Notes under the pieces: model-generated
Database searches by the model: none
The model's input: the letters and a program-made list of their open reading frames with translations, nothing else
Told to the model about the DNA's origin: nothing
Shown: positions 15,869-24,229 of the stretch, piece after piece
Layout of the letters: each line of letters opens with the position of its first letter
How positions within the stretch are numbered: position 1 is the stretch's first letter
Position numbers and translations under genes: made by a program
Assembly (NCBI RefSeq): GCF_024172125.1
Contig: NZ_JAMZEA010000008.1
Span: forward strand, 535,131-599,130
Length of the DNA stretch: 64,000 nt
Source: Actinomadura rupiterrae
Lineage (GTDB): Bacteria; Actinomycetota; Actinomycetes; Streptosporangiales; Streptosporangiaceae
Direction of reading: 5' to 3'

Positions 15869-16432
15869 CTACTCCACCCGGCTCCGGCGTGCTTCCAGGA
15901 CGGCGAGCGCCAGCTCGCCCCAGCGCAGGTTCTCCCGCTCGAACTCCAGCCCGCGCATCAGCGTCAGGTACGGGCCGACGCGCTCCGCCTCGGCGAGGTG
16001 CTCGGCCTCGGTCCGGCCGGCGAGCAGCCGCGCGCGCAGCCGCTCGAACCGCGCGATCTTCGCCTCGGCCCACAGCATCCGCTCCCGGACGGCCTCCATC
16101 ACGGCCTCGGCGTCGCCGCCGTCCACCGCCTGCACCTTGACCATCAGCTCGTCCCGGATCGCACCCGGCTTCGGCGGTGCGGCGGTGAACTCGCGCAGCG
16201 CGCGCCGTCCCTCCTCGGTGAGCGAGAACAGCCGCTTGTTGGGCCGCCGCTCCTGCTCGACGACCCGCGCCTCGATCAGGCCCTCGCCCGACATCCGCTC
16301 CAGCTCGCGGTAGAGCTGCTGCGGCGTGGCCATCCAGAAGTTGGCGACACCGGCGTCGAAGTTCTTGGCCAGGTCGTACCCGGAGGCCTCGCCGTCCAAG
16401 AGGGCGGCCAGCACCGCGTTGCGCAACGACAT
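15869..16432 (-). CDS. PadR-family transcriptional regulator
   Basis: The 187-residue protein has an N-terminal PadR winged helix (MSLRNAVLAALLDGEASGYD, then TPQQLYRELERMSGEGLIEA and the wing RRPNKRLFSLTEEGRRAL). A helical Vir-like dimerisation domain follows from about residue 95. A TANNNT box (TACGCT, complement of 16439-16444) lies 6 nt before the ATG, so the transcript may be leaderless. The palindrome TGATTAATCA sits just upstream and is a candidate self-operator. It diverges from an aldo/keto reductase gene. Confidence 0.92.
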   Translation of the reverse strand: MSLRNAVLAALLDGEASGYDLAKNFDAGVANFWMATPQQLYRELERMSGEGLIEARVVEQERRPNKRLFSLTEEGRRALREFTAAPPKPGAIRDELMVKVQAVDGGDAEAVMEAVRERMLWAEAKIARFERLRARLLAGRTEAEHLAEAERVGPYLTLMRGLEFERENLRWGELALAVLEARRSRVE

Positions 16433-16450
16433 GGCTAGAGCGTACCCCAG

Positions 16451-16460
16451 TGATTAATCA
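16451..16460. promoter_or_regulatory. 10-bp palindrome between padR and the aldo/keto reductase gene
   Basis: TGATTAATCA lies 6 bp upstream of the padR -10 element, within the AT-rich part of the 109-bp divergent spacer. It is placed to block padR transcription. Confidence 0.5.
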
Positions 16461-16541
16461 ATTTGTTGACTATAAGGAGATCATCCGGCGCCCGTCCGGG
16501 CATGATTGAACGGGCCACCACTGCGAAGGGTTGATGCTGAG

Positions 16542-17414
16542 ATGACCGAGAACACCACCGCCCGCCCCGCCGACGCGTCCGGGACCTTCGCCATCGGCGG
16601 GGACCTGCCGGTCAACCGGCTCGGCTACGGCGCGATGCGGATCACCGGGCGCGGCGTCTGGGGCGACCCCGCCGACCCGGACGAGGCGCTCCGCGTCCTG
16701 CGCCGCGCCGCCGAGCTGGGCGTGAACTTCATCGACACGGCCGACTCGTACGGCCCGTTCGTCAGCGAGCAGCTGATCCGCAAGGCCCTGCACCCGTACC
16801 CGGACGACCTGGTCATCGCGACCAAGGGCGGCCTCACCCGTTCCGGCCCGGACGACTGGCGTCCCGTCGGACGTCCGGAATACTTGCGCCAGCAGACCGA
16901 GCTGAGCCTGCGCCACCTCGGCGTCGAGCGCATCGACCTCTACCAGCTGCACCGCATCGACCCGAAGGTGCCGGTCGAGGAGTCGCTCGGCGAGCTGGCG
17001 CTGCTCCGCGACGAGGGCAAGATCCGGCACATCGGGCTGTCCGAGGTCAGCGTGGACGAGCTGAAGCGCGCCCGCGAGACCACCGAGATCGCGTCCGTCC
17101 AGAACCTCTACAACCTGGCGAACCGCAAGTCCGAGGACGTCCTGGACTACGCCGAGGCCGAGGGCATCGCGTTCATCCCGTGGTTCCCGATCGCGGTCGG
17201 CGAGCTGGCGCGTCCGGGCGGGCCGCTCGACGGCCTCGCCAAGGAGCACGGCTCCACCCCGGGCCAGCTCGCGCTCGCCTGGCTGCTGCGGCGCTCGCCG
17301 GTGATGCTGCCGATCCCCGGCACGTCCCGCGTCGCGCACCTGGAGGAGAACCTCGCCGCGGCCGAGATCACGCTCACCGACGCGGAGTTCGAGGCGCTCT
17401 CCAACGCGGTCTGA
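16542..17414 (+). CDS. Aldo/keto reductase (AKR, YajO/pyridoxal reductase-like)
   Basis: The 290-residue TIM-barrel oxidoreductase shows the catalytic Asp and Tyr in FIDTADSYG, Lys in VIATKGGL and His in YQLHRID. NADPH binding is supported by PIPGTSRVAHLEENLAA near the C-terminus. I chose the ATG at 16542; an in-frame start at 16506 would add residues lacking family similarity. It is divergent from padR, so PadR-type repression relieved by a phenolic or drug-like ligand is plausible. The natural substrate is unknown. Confidence 0.92.
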   Translation: MTENTTARPADASGTFAIGGDLPVNRLGYGAMRITGRGVWGDPADPDEALRVLRRAAELGVNFIDTADSYGPFVSEQLIRKALHPYPDDLVIATKGGLTRSGPDDWRPVGRPEYLRQQTELSLRHLGVERIDLYQLHRIDPKVPVEESLGELALLRDEGKIRHIGLSEVSVDELKRARETTEIASVQNLYNLANRKSEDVLDYAEAEGIAFIPWFPIAVGELARPGGPLDGLAKEHGSTPGQLALAWLLRRSPVMLPIPGTSRVAHLEENLAAAEITLTDAEFEALSNAV

Positions 17415-17436
17415 CCGCCTCGCCCGGCCGCCGCGG

Positions 17437-19542
17437 TCAGTGGCCGGGGAACGTCCAGATCTTGGTGACACCGGTGCGGCCGCCGCTGGCGAAGGACTGG
17501 CCGTCCGGGCTGAACGTCACGCACTCGACCTGCTTCGGGTCGGCGGTCACCGACGCGACCTGCCGGGCGGTCGGGACGTGCCAGAGGCAGACCAGGCCGT
17601 CCTCGGCGCCGCTCGCGAGCACCTTGCCGTCCGGGCTGAACGCGAGCGTGGTGATCTGCCCCTTGTGCCCGCCTTCGAGCTTCGTGCTGCCGTGGTCGTC
17701 CGGCGGGCCGAGGTAGATCGTGTAGTCGCCGGTCGAGTTGGAGGACGCCATGGTCGAGCCGGACGGGCCGACCGCCACGACCGGGGCGCCGATCTGGGTG
17801 ACCGCGCTCGGCACGCCGAGCGTGGCGCCCTTGACCGGCGCGTCCGCCACCCGGGTCCGCTTGACCGCGCCCTCGCCGAGCAGGACGTCCCGCCCGTCCG
17901 CGCTGAACAGCAGGACGCTCTGGGTGCTGCGGGCGTAGTTCGGGACGGTCTTGACGGTCTTCTTCGCGGAGACGTCCCAGACCTGGAGCGAGTTGTCCTG
18001 GCCGATGTAGGCGAGCAGCCGCCCGTCCGGGCTGAGCGCGACCGACTGCACCCGCGTCCCGGACGGGAGGGTGCCGATCGCCTTCCCGGTCAGGACGTCG
18101 CGGATCGTGAACGTGCCGCTCCGGGTGCCGGCCGCCGCGATCCGGCCGTCCGCGCTGAGCGTGTAGGGCCGCTCCCAGCCGTCGAAGTCCAGCTCGGCGA
18201 CCTTGCCCTGCCCGGTCGCGAGGTCCCAGTTCCAGAGCGCCTCGAACCCGAGGCCGGACAGCCGCTTGCCGTCCGCGCTGAAGGCGAGCTGGAACATGTC
18301 GACGGCGGTGTTCGGCAGCGTGGTCGGGACGGGCGTCCCGAGCGGCGTCGCCGGAACGTCGCCCTGCCCGGCCGAACCGCTCTCCGGCCACAGCAGGACC
18401 CCCGCCGTCCCGCCCAGAACCGCGACCGCCGCAGCCGCACCGCCCCCGATCAGCAACGCCCGCCGAGACGGCCCGCCAGAACCGCGCGGCGACGTCACCG
18501 CCGGAACCCCACCCCCCGGCACCGTCCCCAGCTGCCCTGGAAACCCGAGCTGCCCGCCATGCCCGTGAGGCGCGCCCTGCGCCGCTTGCGGGCCCGGCGC
18601 TGCGGCATGCGCGCCGGGCGCTGCGGCTTGCGGGCTTAGCGCTGCGGCTTGCGCACCCGGGGCGGCGGCGTGCGCGCCAAGGGGTGCGGCTTGCGGATTG
18701 TCGGGGGCGAACTGCGGGGCGTGGGGCGTTGCGGCGGGGAGTTGCGGGGTGGTCAGGCGGGTGATCAGGTCGGGGACGGTCGGGCGCTGCGCCGGGTCCT
18801 TGGCGACGCAGGCGGCGACGATGTCGCGCAGGTCGTCGGTCAGGCCGTCCAGGGTGGGCTCGCCGTCGGTGATCCGGTGGACGATCGCGGGGATCGTCGG
18901 GGCGTCGAACGGGCCGCGTCCGGTGGCGGTGTAGGCGAGCAGGCAGCCGAGCGAGAAGACGTCGCCGGGCGGGCCGGTCTCCTCGGCGCACACCTGCTCG
19001 GGCGACATGAACGAGAACGTCCCGACGACGACGCCCGCCGAGGTCAGGGACGTGGCGTCGGCGGCGCGCGCGATGCCGAAGTCGATGATCCGCGGGCCGT
19101 CCGACGACATGATCACGTTGCCGGGCTTCAGGTCGCGGTGCACCAGCCCGCTCTCGTGGATCGCCTTCAGCCCCTCGGCGATGGCGGCGCCGGCGCGGCG
19201 GACCTCGCCCGGCGGCAGCGGGCCCTGCCGGACGACGACCTGGCGCAGCGACGGGCCGGGCACGAACGCGGTGACCATCCACGGCGACTCGGCGTCCGGG
19301 TCGGCGTCCACGACCTGCGCGGTGTGGAACCCGCCGACCTTCCGGGCCGCCTCGATCTCCCGCGCGAACCGCGACCGGAACTGCGGGTCGGTCGCGAACT
19401 CGGCGCGGATCAGCTTGACCGCGACGAGCCGCCCGCCGGGCGAGACGCCGCGGAACACCTCGCCCATGCCGCCGGCGCCGAGCCGTCCGTCCAGCCGGTA
19501 CGGGCCGACCTGGCGCGGGTCGTCGGGACGCAGCGGCTCCAT
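17437..19542 (-). CDS. Ser/Thr protein kinase with C-terminal beta-propeller sensor (copy 2)
   Basis: Residues 10-270 form a Hanks-type kinase: glycine loop GRLGAGGMGEVF, Lys43 in VAVKLI, catalytic loop HRDLKPGN, DFG in IIDFGIA and SPEQ in place of APE. A Pro/Ala/Gln/His linker follows (about 275-360). Next comes one transmembrane helix (RRALLIGGGAAAAVAVLGG) and a C-terminal propeller of degenerate WD40-like blades (LSPDGRLLAYIGQDNSLQVWDV, FSPDGKVLASGAEDGLVCLW). The kinase should be cytoplasmic and the propeller extracytoplasmic. The ATG at 19542 shares one base with the stop of the upstream kinase (TGATG). The blades are more worn than in its neighbour. Confidence 0.92.
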   Translation of the reverse strand: MEPLRPDDPRQVGPYRLDGRLGAGGMGEVFRGVSPGGRLVAVKLIRAEFATDPQFRSRFAREIEAARKVGGFHTAQVVDADPDAESPWMVTAFVPGPSLRQVVVRQGPLPPGEVRRAGAAIAEGLKAIHESGLVHRDLKPGNVIMSSDGPRIIDFGIARAADATSLTSAGVVVGTFSFMSPEQVCAEETGPPGDVFSLGCLLAYTATGRGPFDAPTIPAIVHRITDGEPTLDGLTDDLRDIVAACVAKDPAQRPTVPDLITRLTTPQLPAATPHAPQFAPDNPQAAPLGAHAAAPGAQAAALSPQAAAPGAHAAAPGPQAAQGAPHGHGGQLGFPGQLGTVPGGGVPAVTSPRGSGGPSRRALLIGGGAAAAVAVLGGTAGVLLWPESGSAGQGDVPATPLGTPVPTTLPNTAVDMFQLAFSADGKRLSGLGFEALWNWDLATGQGKVAELDFDGWERPYTLSADGRIAAAGTRSGTFTIRDVLTGKAIGTLPSGTRVQSVALSPDGRLLAYIGQDNSLQVWDVSAKKTVKTVPNYARSTQSVLLFSADGRDVLLGEGAVKRTRVADAPVKGATLGVPSAVTQIGAPVVAVGPSGSTMASSNSTGDYTIYLGPPDDHGSTKLEGGHKGQITTLAFSPDGKVLASGAEDGLVCLWHVPTARQVASVTADPKQVECVTFSPDGQSFASGGRTGVTKIWTFPGH

Positions 19543-21899
19543 CAGCGGGCCTTCCACAGGTAGACGTTGGGGTCGGCGTCCGAGCCGTTGCCGGAGCCGG
19601 CCGCGATCAGCGAGCCGTCCGGGCTGACCCGCACCGACTCGATGTCGGACGCGGGGCCGGTCAGCGTCCCGGCCGGGGCGCGGGTCGCGAGGTCGAACCT
19701 CCGGACGGTCCGGTCGGTGTTCCCGACGACGAGCGTGCGGCCGTCCGGCGTCGCCGCGAGGCTGTGGATCGCGCCGCCGCCGACCGTGATCGTCCCGGTG
19801 GTCGTCCCGGACCGGTAGTCCCAGATCCGGACGATCCCCTCGTTCCCGGCGGCCGCTGCGGACTTGCCGTCAGGCAGGAACGCGAGCGCGCGGACGCTGT
19901 CCTTGTGCCCGGTGAGCGTGCCGGTGCGGCGCCCGCTCACCGGGTCGTACATCAGGACGCTGCTGCCGGGCGCCTTCTTGTAGTAGCCGTCGGTGACGGC
20001 GGCGACCGTCCGCCCGTCGGAGCTGAACGCCACGTCGTGCACGCCGGAGTTCCCGCTCCCGGTGAGGGTGCGCAGCTTGCGGCCGGATCGGGCGTCCCAG
20101 ATCCAGATGTCGGGATTGCAGCCCGCCAGGAGGGAGCCGTCCGGGCTGAACGCGACCGAGACCGGGCCGAACTCGACGGTGGGCAGCGTCTGCTTGAGCG
20201 CGCCGGTCGCCGCGTCCCACAGCCGGACGGACCGGTCGAGCGCGGCGCTGGCCACCGTGCTTCCGTCGGGGCTGACCGCGACGCTGAGCACGCTGGAGGT
20301 GTGGCCGCGCAGCGTCCGCGCGGGGTGCCCGGCCGCGATGTCCCAGATGATGATGGTCGAGTCGTCGCTGCCGCTGACCAGGTACTTGCGGTCCGGGCTG
20401 AACGCGACGCTCCGGACGCCCTGCGTGTGCCCGCTGAGCGTCGCGACCGGCGAGACGAACGCGATGAGCGGTGCCTTCTTGGGCTGCGCCGCCTTCTTCT
20501 TGCCGCCCGAATCCCCGAGCAGCAGCGCAACCGGAACCCCGATCGCCGCCGCCGCGACCGCCGCCCCGCCCCCGATCAGCAACGCCCGCCTCCCCCCGTC
20601 CACCGACGCCCCCCGCGCCAACGCCGGAACCTGTGCATGCGGACCGACCACGTGCGGCCCAGGCCCCTGCGGCCCCTGCCCGTGTGCACCGACCGCGTGC
20701 GCGCCAGGCCCCTGCGGCCCCTGCCCGTGTGCACCGACCGCGTGCGCGCCAGGCCCATGCGGCCCCAGTCCGTGCGGCCCCGCCGCGTGGGGCCCAGGCC
20801 CCTGCGGGCCGACCGCCTGCGGCCCCTGCGCGTGCGGGTCGGCCGCCTGCCCGTCGACCGCGTGCGGGGCGGGCCCCTGCGGCGCCGGCTGCTGTAGGGG
20901 TGACTGCGCCGGGGGCGACTGCGGGCTCGGCGCTGGCGGGACGGCGGGGGGTTCGCTGTATTCGCGGGTGGCGAGCATGGTGGACGAGAGTTGGGTGGGG
21001 CCGTCCGGCGTCGGGTGCGGCTCCAGGGGCTCGATCTCCGGCTCGACCTCCGGGGCCCGGAGGAGCGCGGCGAGGCTCGGCGTGGGGAGCGCGCCGGAGT
21101 TCGGGTCGGTGAGGTGCGCGAGCACCTGCTGGACGGTCGGACGGGCCGCCGGGTCCTTCGCGAGGCAGACCGACACGAGCGTCCGCAGGACGTCCGGGAC
21201 GGCCTCCAGCTCGGGCACGTCGTTGAGGACGCGGTGCACGATCGCCGGGATGGTGTCGGCGTCGAACGGGCCGACCCCCGCGGCGGCGAAGGCGAGCAGG
21301 CAGCCGTAGGAGAACACGTCGGAGGCCGGTTCGGGCGGTCCGGCGAGGACCTGCTCGGGCGCCATGAACGCGTACGTGCCGACGACGACGCCCGCCGAGG
21401 TCAGGGACGTGGCGTCGGCGGCGCGCGCGACGCCGAAGTCGATGATCCGCGGCCCGTCCGCCGCCATGATCACGTTCTCCGGCTTCAGGTCGCGGTGCAC
21501 CAGGCCGTGGGCGTGGATCGCGGTGAGGCCCTCGGCGAGCCCGGCCGCGAGCGCGCGCAGGTCGTCCCGGCCGAGCGGGCCGCGCGTGGCGACCACCTCG
21601 CGCAGCGACGGGCCGGGGATGAAGGCGGTCGCGAGCCAGGGTTCCGGCGCGTCCGGATCGGCGTCCACGACCTGGGCGGTATGGAACCCGCCGACCTTCC
21701 GGGCGGCGTTGATCTCGCGCGCGAACCGGCGGCGGAACCGCGGGTCCTCGGCGTGCCCGGCCTCGATGACCTTGACCGCGACCTGGCGCCCGCCCGGCGA
21801 GACGCCGAGGAACACCCGGCCCATCCCGCCCGAGCCGAGGCGCGATTCCAGCCGGTAGGGTCCGATCTGCCGGGGGTCTCCGGGACGCAGGGCTTCCAC
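19542..21899 (-). CDS. Ser/Thr protein kinase with C-terminal WD40 propeller (copy 1)
   Basis: The 785-residue paralogue of the downstream kinase starts MEALRPGDPRQIGPYRLESR. Its kinase core (10-270) has GSGGMGRVF, VAVKVIE, HRDLKPEN, DFGVA and APEQ, all expected for an active enzyme. The long low-complexity linker is rich in Gly, Pro, His and Gln and partly encoded by a 45-bp tandem repeat. One transmembrane helix (RRALLIGGGAAVAAAAIG) precedes about seven WD40 blades, the first nearly canonical: GHTQGVRSVAFSPD, then LVSGSDDSTIIIWDI. It starts with GTG and is the first gene of the two-kinase operon. Confidence 0.93.
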   Translation of the reverse strand: MEALRPGDPRQIGPYRLESRLGSGGMGRVFLGVSPGGRQVAVKVIEAGHAEDPRFRRRFAREINAARKVGGFHTAQVVDADPDAPEPWLATAFIPGPSLREVVATRGPLGRDDLRALAAGLAEGLTAIHAHGLVHRDLKPENVIMAADGPRIIDFGVARAADATSLTSAGVVVGTYAFMAPEQVLAGPPEPASDVFSYGCLLAFAAAGVGPFDADTIPAIVHRVLNDVPELEAVPDVLRTLVSVCLAKDPAARPTVQQVLAHLTDPNSGALPTPSLAALLRAPEVEPEIEPLEPHPTPDGPTQLSSTMLATREYSEPPAVPPAPSPQSPPAQSPLQQPAPQGPAPHAVDGQAADPHAQGPQAVGPQGPGPHAAGPHGLGPHGPGAHAVGAHGQGPQGPGAHAVGAHGQGPQGPGPHVVGPHAQVPALARGASVDGGRRALLIGGGAAVAAAAIGVPVALLLGDSGGKKKAAQPKKAPLIAFVSPVATLSGHTQGVRSVAFSPDRKYLVSGSDDSTIIIWDIAAGHPARTLRGHTSSVLSVAVSPDGSTVASAALDRSVRLWDAATGALKQTLPTVEFGPVSVAFSPDGSLLAGCNPDIWIWDARSGRKLRTLTGSGNSGVHDVAFSSDGRTVAAVTDGYYKKAPGSSVLMYDPVSGRRTGTLTGHKDSVRALAFLPDGKSAAAAGNEGIVRIWDYRSGTTTGTITVGGGAIHSLAATPDGRTLVVGNTDRTVRRFDLATRAPAGTLTGPASDIESVRVSPDGSLIAAGSGNGSDADPNVYLWKAR
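20662..20751 (-). repeat. Two exact 45-bp tandem repeats in the kinase linker
   Basis: Units 20662-20706 and 20707-20751 are identical, and a partial third follows to about 20790. Each encodes 15 residues of the G/P/H/Q-rich linker. The unit length preserves the frame, so linker length can vary between strains. Confidence 0.85.
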
Positions 21900-22013
21900 C
21901 CGGATGTTCTAGCAGACGTCCATGTCCCTTTGGTGCCGTTGTGACAGACCCCATCCACGTGATCAGGACGCCCGATACCCGCCAGATCGAGCAGAGGCCG
22001 CCGAGCGCGGCGG

Positions 22014-22706
22014 CTAGGCCGGGGAGAGGCGGGCCAGTAGCTCGTCCAGGAGCAGGCGCTCGCCCGGCGTGAACTCGGCGGACGACTCGTCCAGCACGGC
22101 GCGCAGCGCGACGGCGCGGCGGGACGGTTCGCGGTCCTCGGGTGCGGTGCGGTCGGTGGTGACGGCGGCGATGACCGCCTCGCGGGTGCGCTCGGAGAGG
22201 CCCGGGTCGCGGCGCTCGGGCGCCTGGTCCAGCAGCGTCAGCGTCACGCCGACCCCGGCCGCGAGCATCATCTCGGCGGCCTGGTCGATGCCGATGGCGA
22301 GCCGTCCGGCCTCGGCGACGCGCTCGACCAGCCCGCGCAGGATGTCGCGGGACTCCTGGGCCGCCGGATGGTCCGACCCCGGGCCGAGGAACTCGCTCAT
22401 CAGCCGGTACTGCGCCGGGTTGTCCAGGCCGAACCCGATGTGCAGGTCCCAGCCGGCGCGCAGGTCGTCGACGGGGTCGCCGGCCCGCGGCTGGGCGTTC
22501 TTGATCTTCAGGTAGCGCGCGAAGCCGTCCGCGGCGACGGCCTCCAGCAGGCCGCTCATGTCCCCGAACAGGCGGTAGATGGCGGGCGGCTGGACCCCGG
22601 CGGCGGCGCTGACCGCGCGCGTGGTCACCGCCTCGCGGCCCTGCTGGACGAGCAGGTCGGCGGCCGCGGCGACGATCCGGTCCCGGGCAGGCGAACGTTC
22701 CGGCAT
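22014..22706 (-). CDS. TetR-family transcriptional regulator
   Basis: The N-terminal HTH (residues 1-50) reads MPERSPARDRIVAAAADLLV, then AVTTRAVSAAAGVQPPAIYRLFGD. The ligand domain extends to residue 230 and contains HIGFGLDNPAQYRLMSEFL, typical of regulators of oxidoreductases. The ATG at 22706 has the TANNNT box TACCAT (complement of 22713-22718) 6 nt upstream, suggesting a leaderless mRNA. It diverges from a zinc alcohol dehydrogenase; the dyad at 22765-22781 lies between them. Confidence 0.92.
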   Translation of the reverse strand: MPERSPARDRIVAAAADLLVQQGREAVTTRAVSAAAGVQPPAIYRLFGDMSGLLEAVAADGFARYLKIKNAQPRAGDPVDDLRAGWDLHIGFGLDNPAQYRLMSEFLGPGSDHPAAQESRDILRGLVERVAEAGRLAIGIDQAAEMMLAAGVGVTLTLLDQAPERRDPGLSERTREAVIAAVTTDRTAPEDREPSRRAVALRAVLDESSAEFTPGERLLLDELLARLSPA

Positions 22707-22764
22707 GTATCGATGGTAACAAATCGGCGTTAGCGCTTGTATGGTAGCGTCGGAAGCATCGACC

Positions 22765-22781
22765 GGATATCGCTGATATCC
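22765..22781. promoter_or_regulatory. 17-bp perfect palindrome between tetR and the alcohol dehydrogenase gene
   Basis: GGATATC-GCT-GATATCC is a 7-3-7 dyad flanked by GACC on the left and GGTC on the right. It is the best operator candidate for the adjacent TetR protein. A second dyad, CATGG-N6-CCATG, lies at 22804-22819. Confidence 0.75.
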
Positions 22782-22869
22782 ACGGTCGGCGGCCAAGTTT
22801 CGGCATGGCTCTCGCCATGTCCCGAATGCGGCCGCCGGGCCGCAGGAACACCCCTCAGAGGAGGACTTG

Positions 22870-23880
22870 ATGAGCAGCACCATGCGGGCCGTCCGGGCCG
22901 TCGCCGCGGGCGAGCCGTTCCAGGCCGTGGAGCTGGCCGTCCCCGAGCCGGGACGCGACCAGGTCCGGGTGAAGGTGCACGCCTGCGGCGTGTGCGGCGG
23001 CGACGCCGTGGCCCGGTTCGACGCGCTCGGCCTCGGCCTGCCGCGCACGCCCGGGCACGAGGTCGCCGGTGTCGTGGACGCCGTCGGTGACGGCGTCACC
23101 GCCTGGCGGCCCGGCGACCGGGTCGGCGTCGGCTGGCACGGCGGGCACTGCTTCGTGTGCCGCGCGTGCCGCCGCGGCGACTTCGTGAACTGCGACGAGC
23201 GCAAGATCGTCGGCGCGAGCTACGACGGCGGGTACGCCGAGTACATGGTCGCGCCGCAGGCCGCGCTCGCCGCCGTCCCGGACGAGCTGACCTTCGGGGA
23301 GGCCGCGCCGCTGATGTGCGCGGGCCTCACCACCTTCAACGCGCTGCGGCACAGCGGCGCGCGGCCCGGCGACACCGTGGCCGTCCAGGGCATCGGCGGG
23401 CTCGGGCACCTGGCCGTCCAGTACGCGGACAAGATGGGCTTCCGCGTCGTCGCCGTGAACCGCGGCCGCGCCAAGGAGGACGTCGCGCGGCGGCTCGGCG
23501 CGGACGAGTACGTCGACAGCGAGGCGTCCGGCGGCGCCGGTGCCGGGCTGCGGAAGCTGGGCGGCGCGCGGGTCGTGCTGTCCACCGCCGGGTCCGCGTC
23601 CGCGCAGGCCGACATCGCGACCGGCCTCGCCCCCAACGGGCGGATGGTCGTGATCGCCAACGACCACGACCCGATCCCCGTCCCCGGCGACCTGCTGGTC
23701 TTCGGGCGGCGCGAGGTGACCGGCTGGTACAGCGGGCATGCCGCCGACTCCGAGGACGCCATGGAGTTCGCCGTGCTGACCGGCGTCCGCCCGATGATCG
23801 AGACCCGTCCGCTCGCCGAGGCCGAGGACGCCTTCCAGACCATGAACAAGGCCCGTTTCCGGACCGTCCTGACCATCTGA
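22870..23880 (+). CDS. Zinc-dependent alcohol dehydrogenase (MDR superfamily)
   Basis: This 336-residue medium-chain dehydrogenase binds catalytic zinc through HACGVCGGD and PGHEVAG. It has the structural-zinc cluster as four Cys in HCFVCRACRRGDFVNC. The Rossmann segment is VQGIGGLGHLAVQYADKMG, and the overall pattern resembles AdhA/YahK-like NADPH alcohol dehydrogenases. ATG 22870 is preceded by AGAGGAGGACTTG. It probably forms an operon with the small SnoaL-like gene 34 bp downstream and is likely repressed by the divergent TetR regulator. It would interconvert an alcohol and aldehyde; the substrate is unknown. Confidence 0.94.
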   Translation: MSSTMRAVRAVAAGEPFQAVELAVPEPGRDQVRVKVHACGVCGGDAVARFDALGLGLPRTPGHEVAGVVDAVGDGVTAWRPGDRVGVGWHGGHCFVCRACRRGDFVNCDERKIVGASYDGGYAEYMVAPQAALAAVPDELTFGEAAPLMCAGLTTFNALRHSGARPGDTVAVQGIGGLGHLAVQYADKMGFRVVAVNRGRAKEDVARRLGADEYVDSEASGGAGAGLRKLGGARVVLSTAGSASAQADIATGLAPNGRMVVIANDHDPIPVPGDLLVFGRREVTGWYSGHAADSEDAMEFAVLTGVRPMIETRPLAEAEDAFQTMNKARFRTVLTI

Positions 23881-23891
23881 ACTGGAGAAAC

Positions 23892-23918
23892 ATGACCACC
23901 GACCAGGAGGACACATGA
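23892..23918 (+). other. Eight-codon mini-ORF overlapping the next start codon
   Basis: ATG ACC ACC then five codons and TGA encode MTTDQEDT. The stop overlaps the ATG of the SnoaL-like gene at 23915 (ATGA). The mini-ORF has its own GGAG at 23884-23887 and contains the GGAGG that serves the next gene. Its first bases repeat those of the next gene 23 bp on, so it looks like a duplicated start site. Confidence 0.6.
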
Positions 23919-24229
23919 CCACCGCACAGCTCGATCCCGCCGTCCGGACGCTGGTGGACGCCGTCAACGCGGGCGACCGGAACGCGTTCCAGGCCGCGCT
24001 GACCCCGGACGCGACGATGTCCGACGACGGCTCCGACCGGGACCTGTCCGACTGGGCCGACCGGGAGATCTTCTCGTCCAACGGCCGGATGGAGATCGAG
24101 TCCACCTCGCCGGACGGCCGCTCGTTCGTCGCGAACTACACCAATGACACGTGGGGCTCGATGCGCACGTCCTGGCGCTTCATCGTCCAGGACGGCAAGA
24201 TCGCCCGCTTCGAGACCGGCCAGGCTTAG
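23915..24229 (+). CDS. SnoaL-like / NTF2-fold small protein
   Basis: The 104-residue single-domain protein starts MTTAQLDPAVRTLVDAVNAG. It has the NTF2-fold pattern (VNAGDRNAFQAALTPDATMS, then a closing WRFIVQDGKIARFETGQ). Such cone-shaped dimers act as isomerases, hydrolases or binding proteins; no catalytic residues can be assigned here. It follows the alcohol dehydrogenase gene in the same orientation and is preceded by a mini-ORF that may couple its translation. The stop overlaps the convergent permease gene stop by 4 bp. Confidence 0.85.
   Translation: MTTAQLDPAVRTLVDAVNAGDRNAFQAALTPDATMSDDGSDRDLSDWADREIFSSNGRMEIESTSPDGRSFVANYTNDTWGSMRTSWRFIVQDGKIARFETGQA

Noticed and set aside
20662..20790. 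A CRISPR array
   Set aside because: The repeats are contiguous without spacers, in frame and part of a kinase linker; no cas genes are present.
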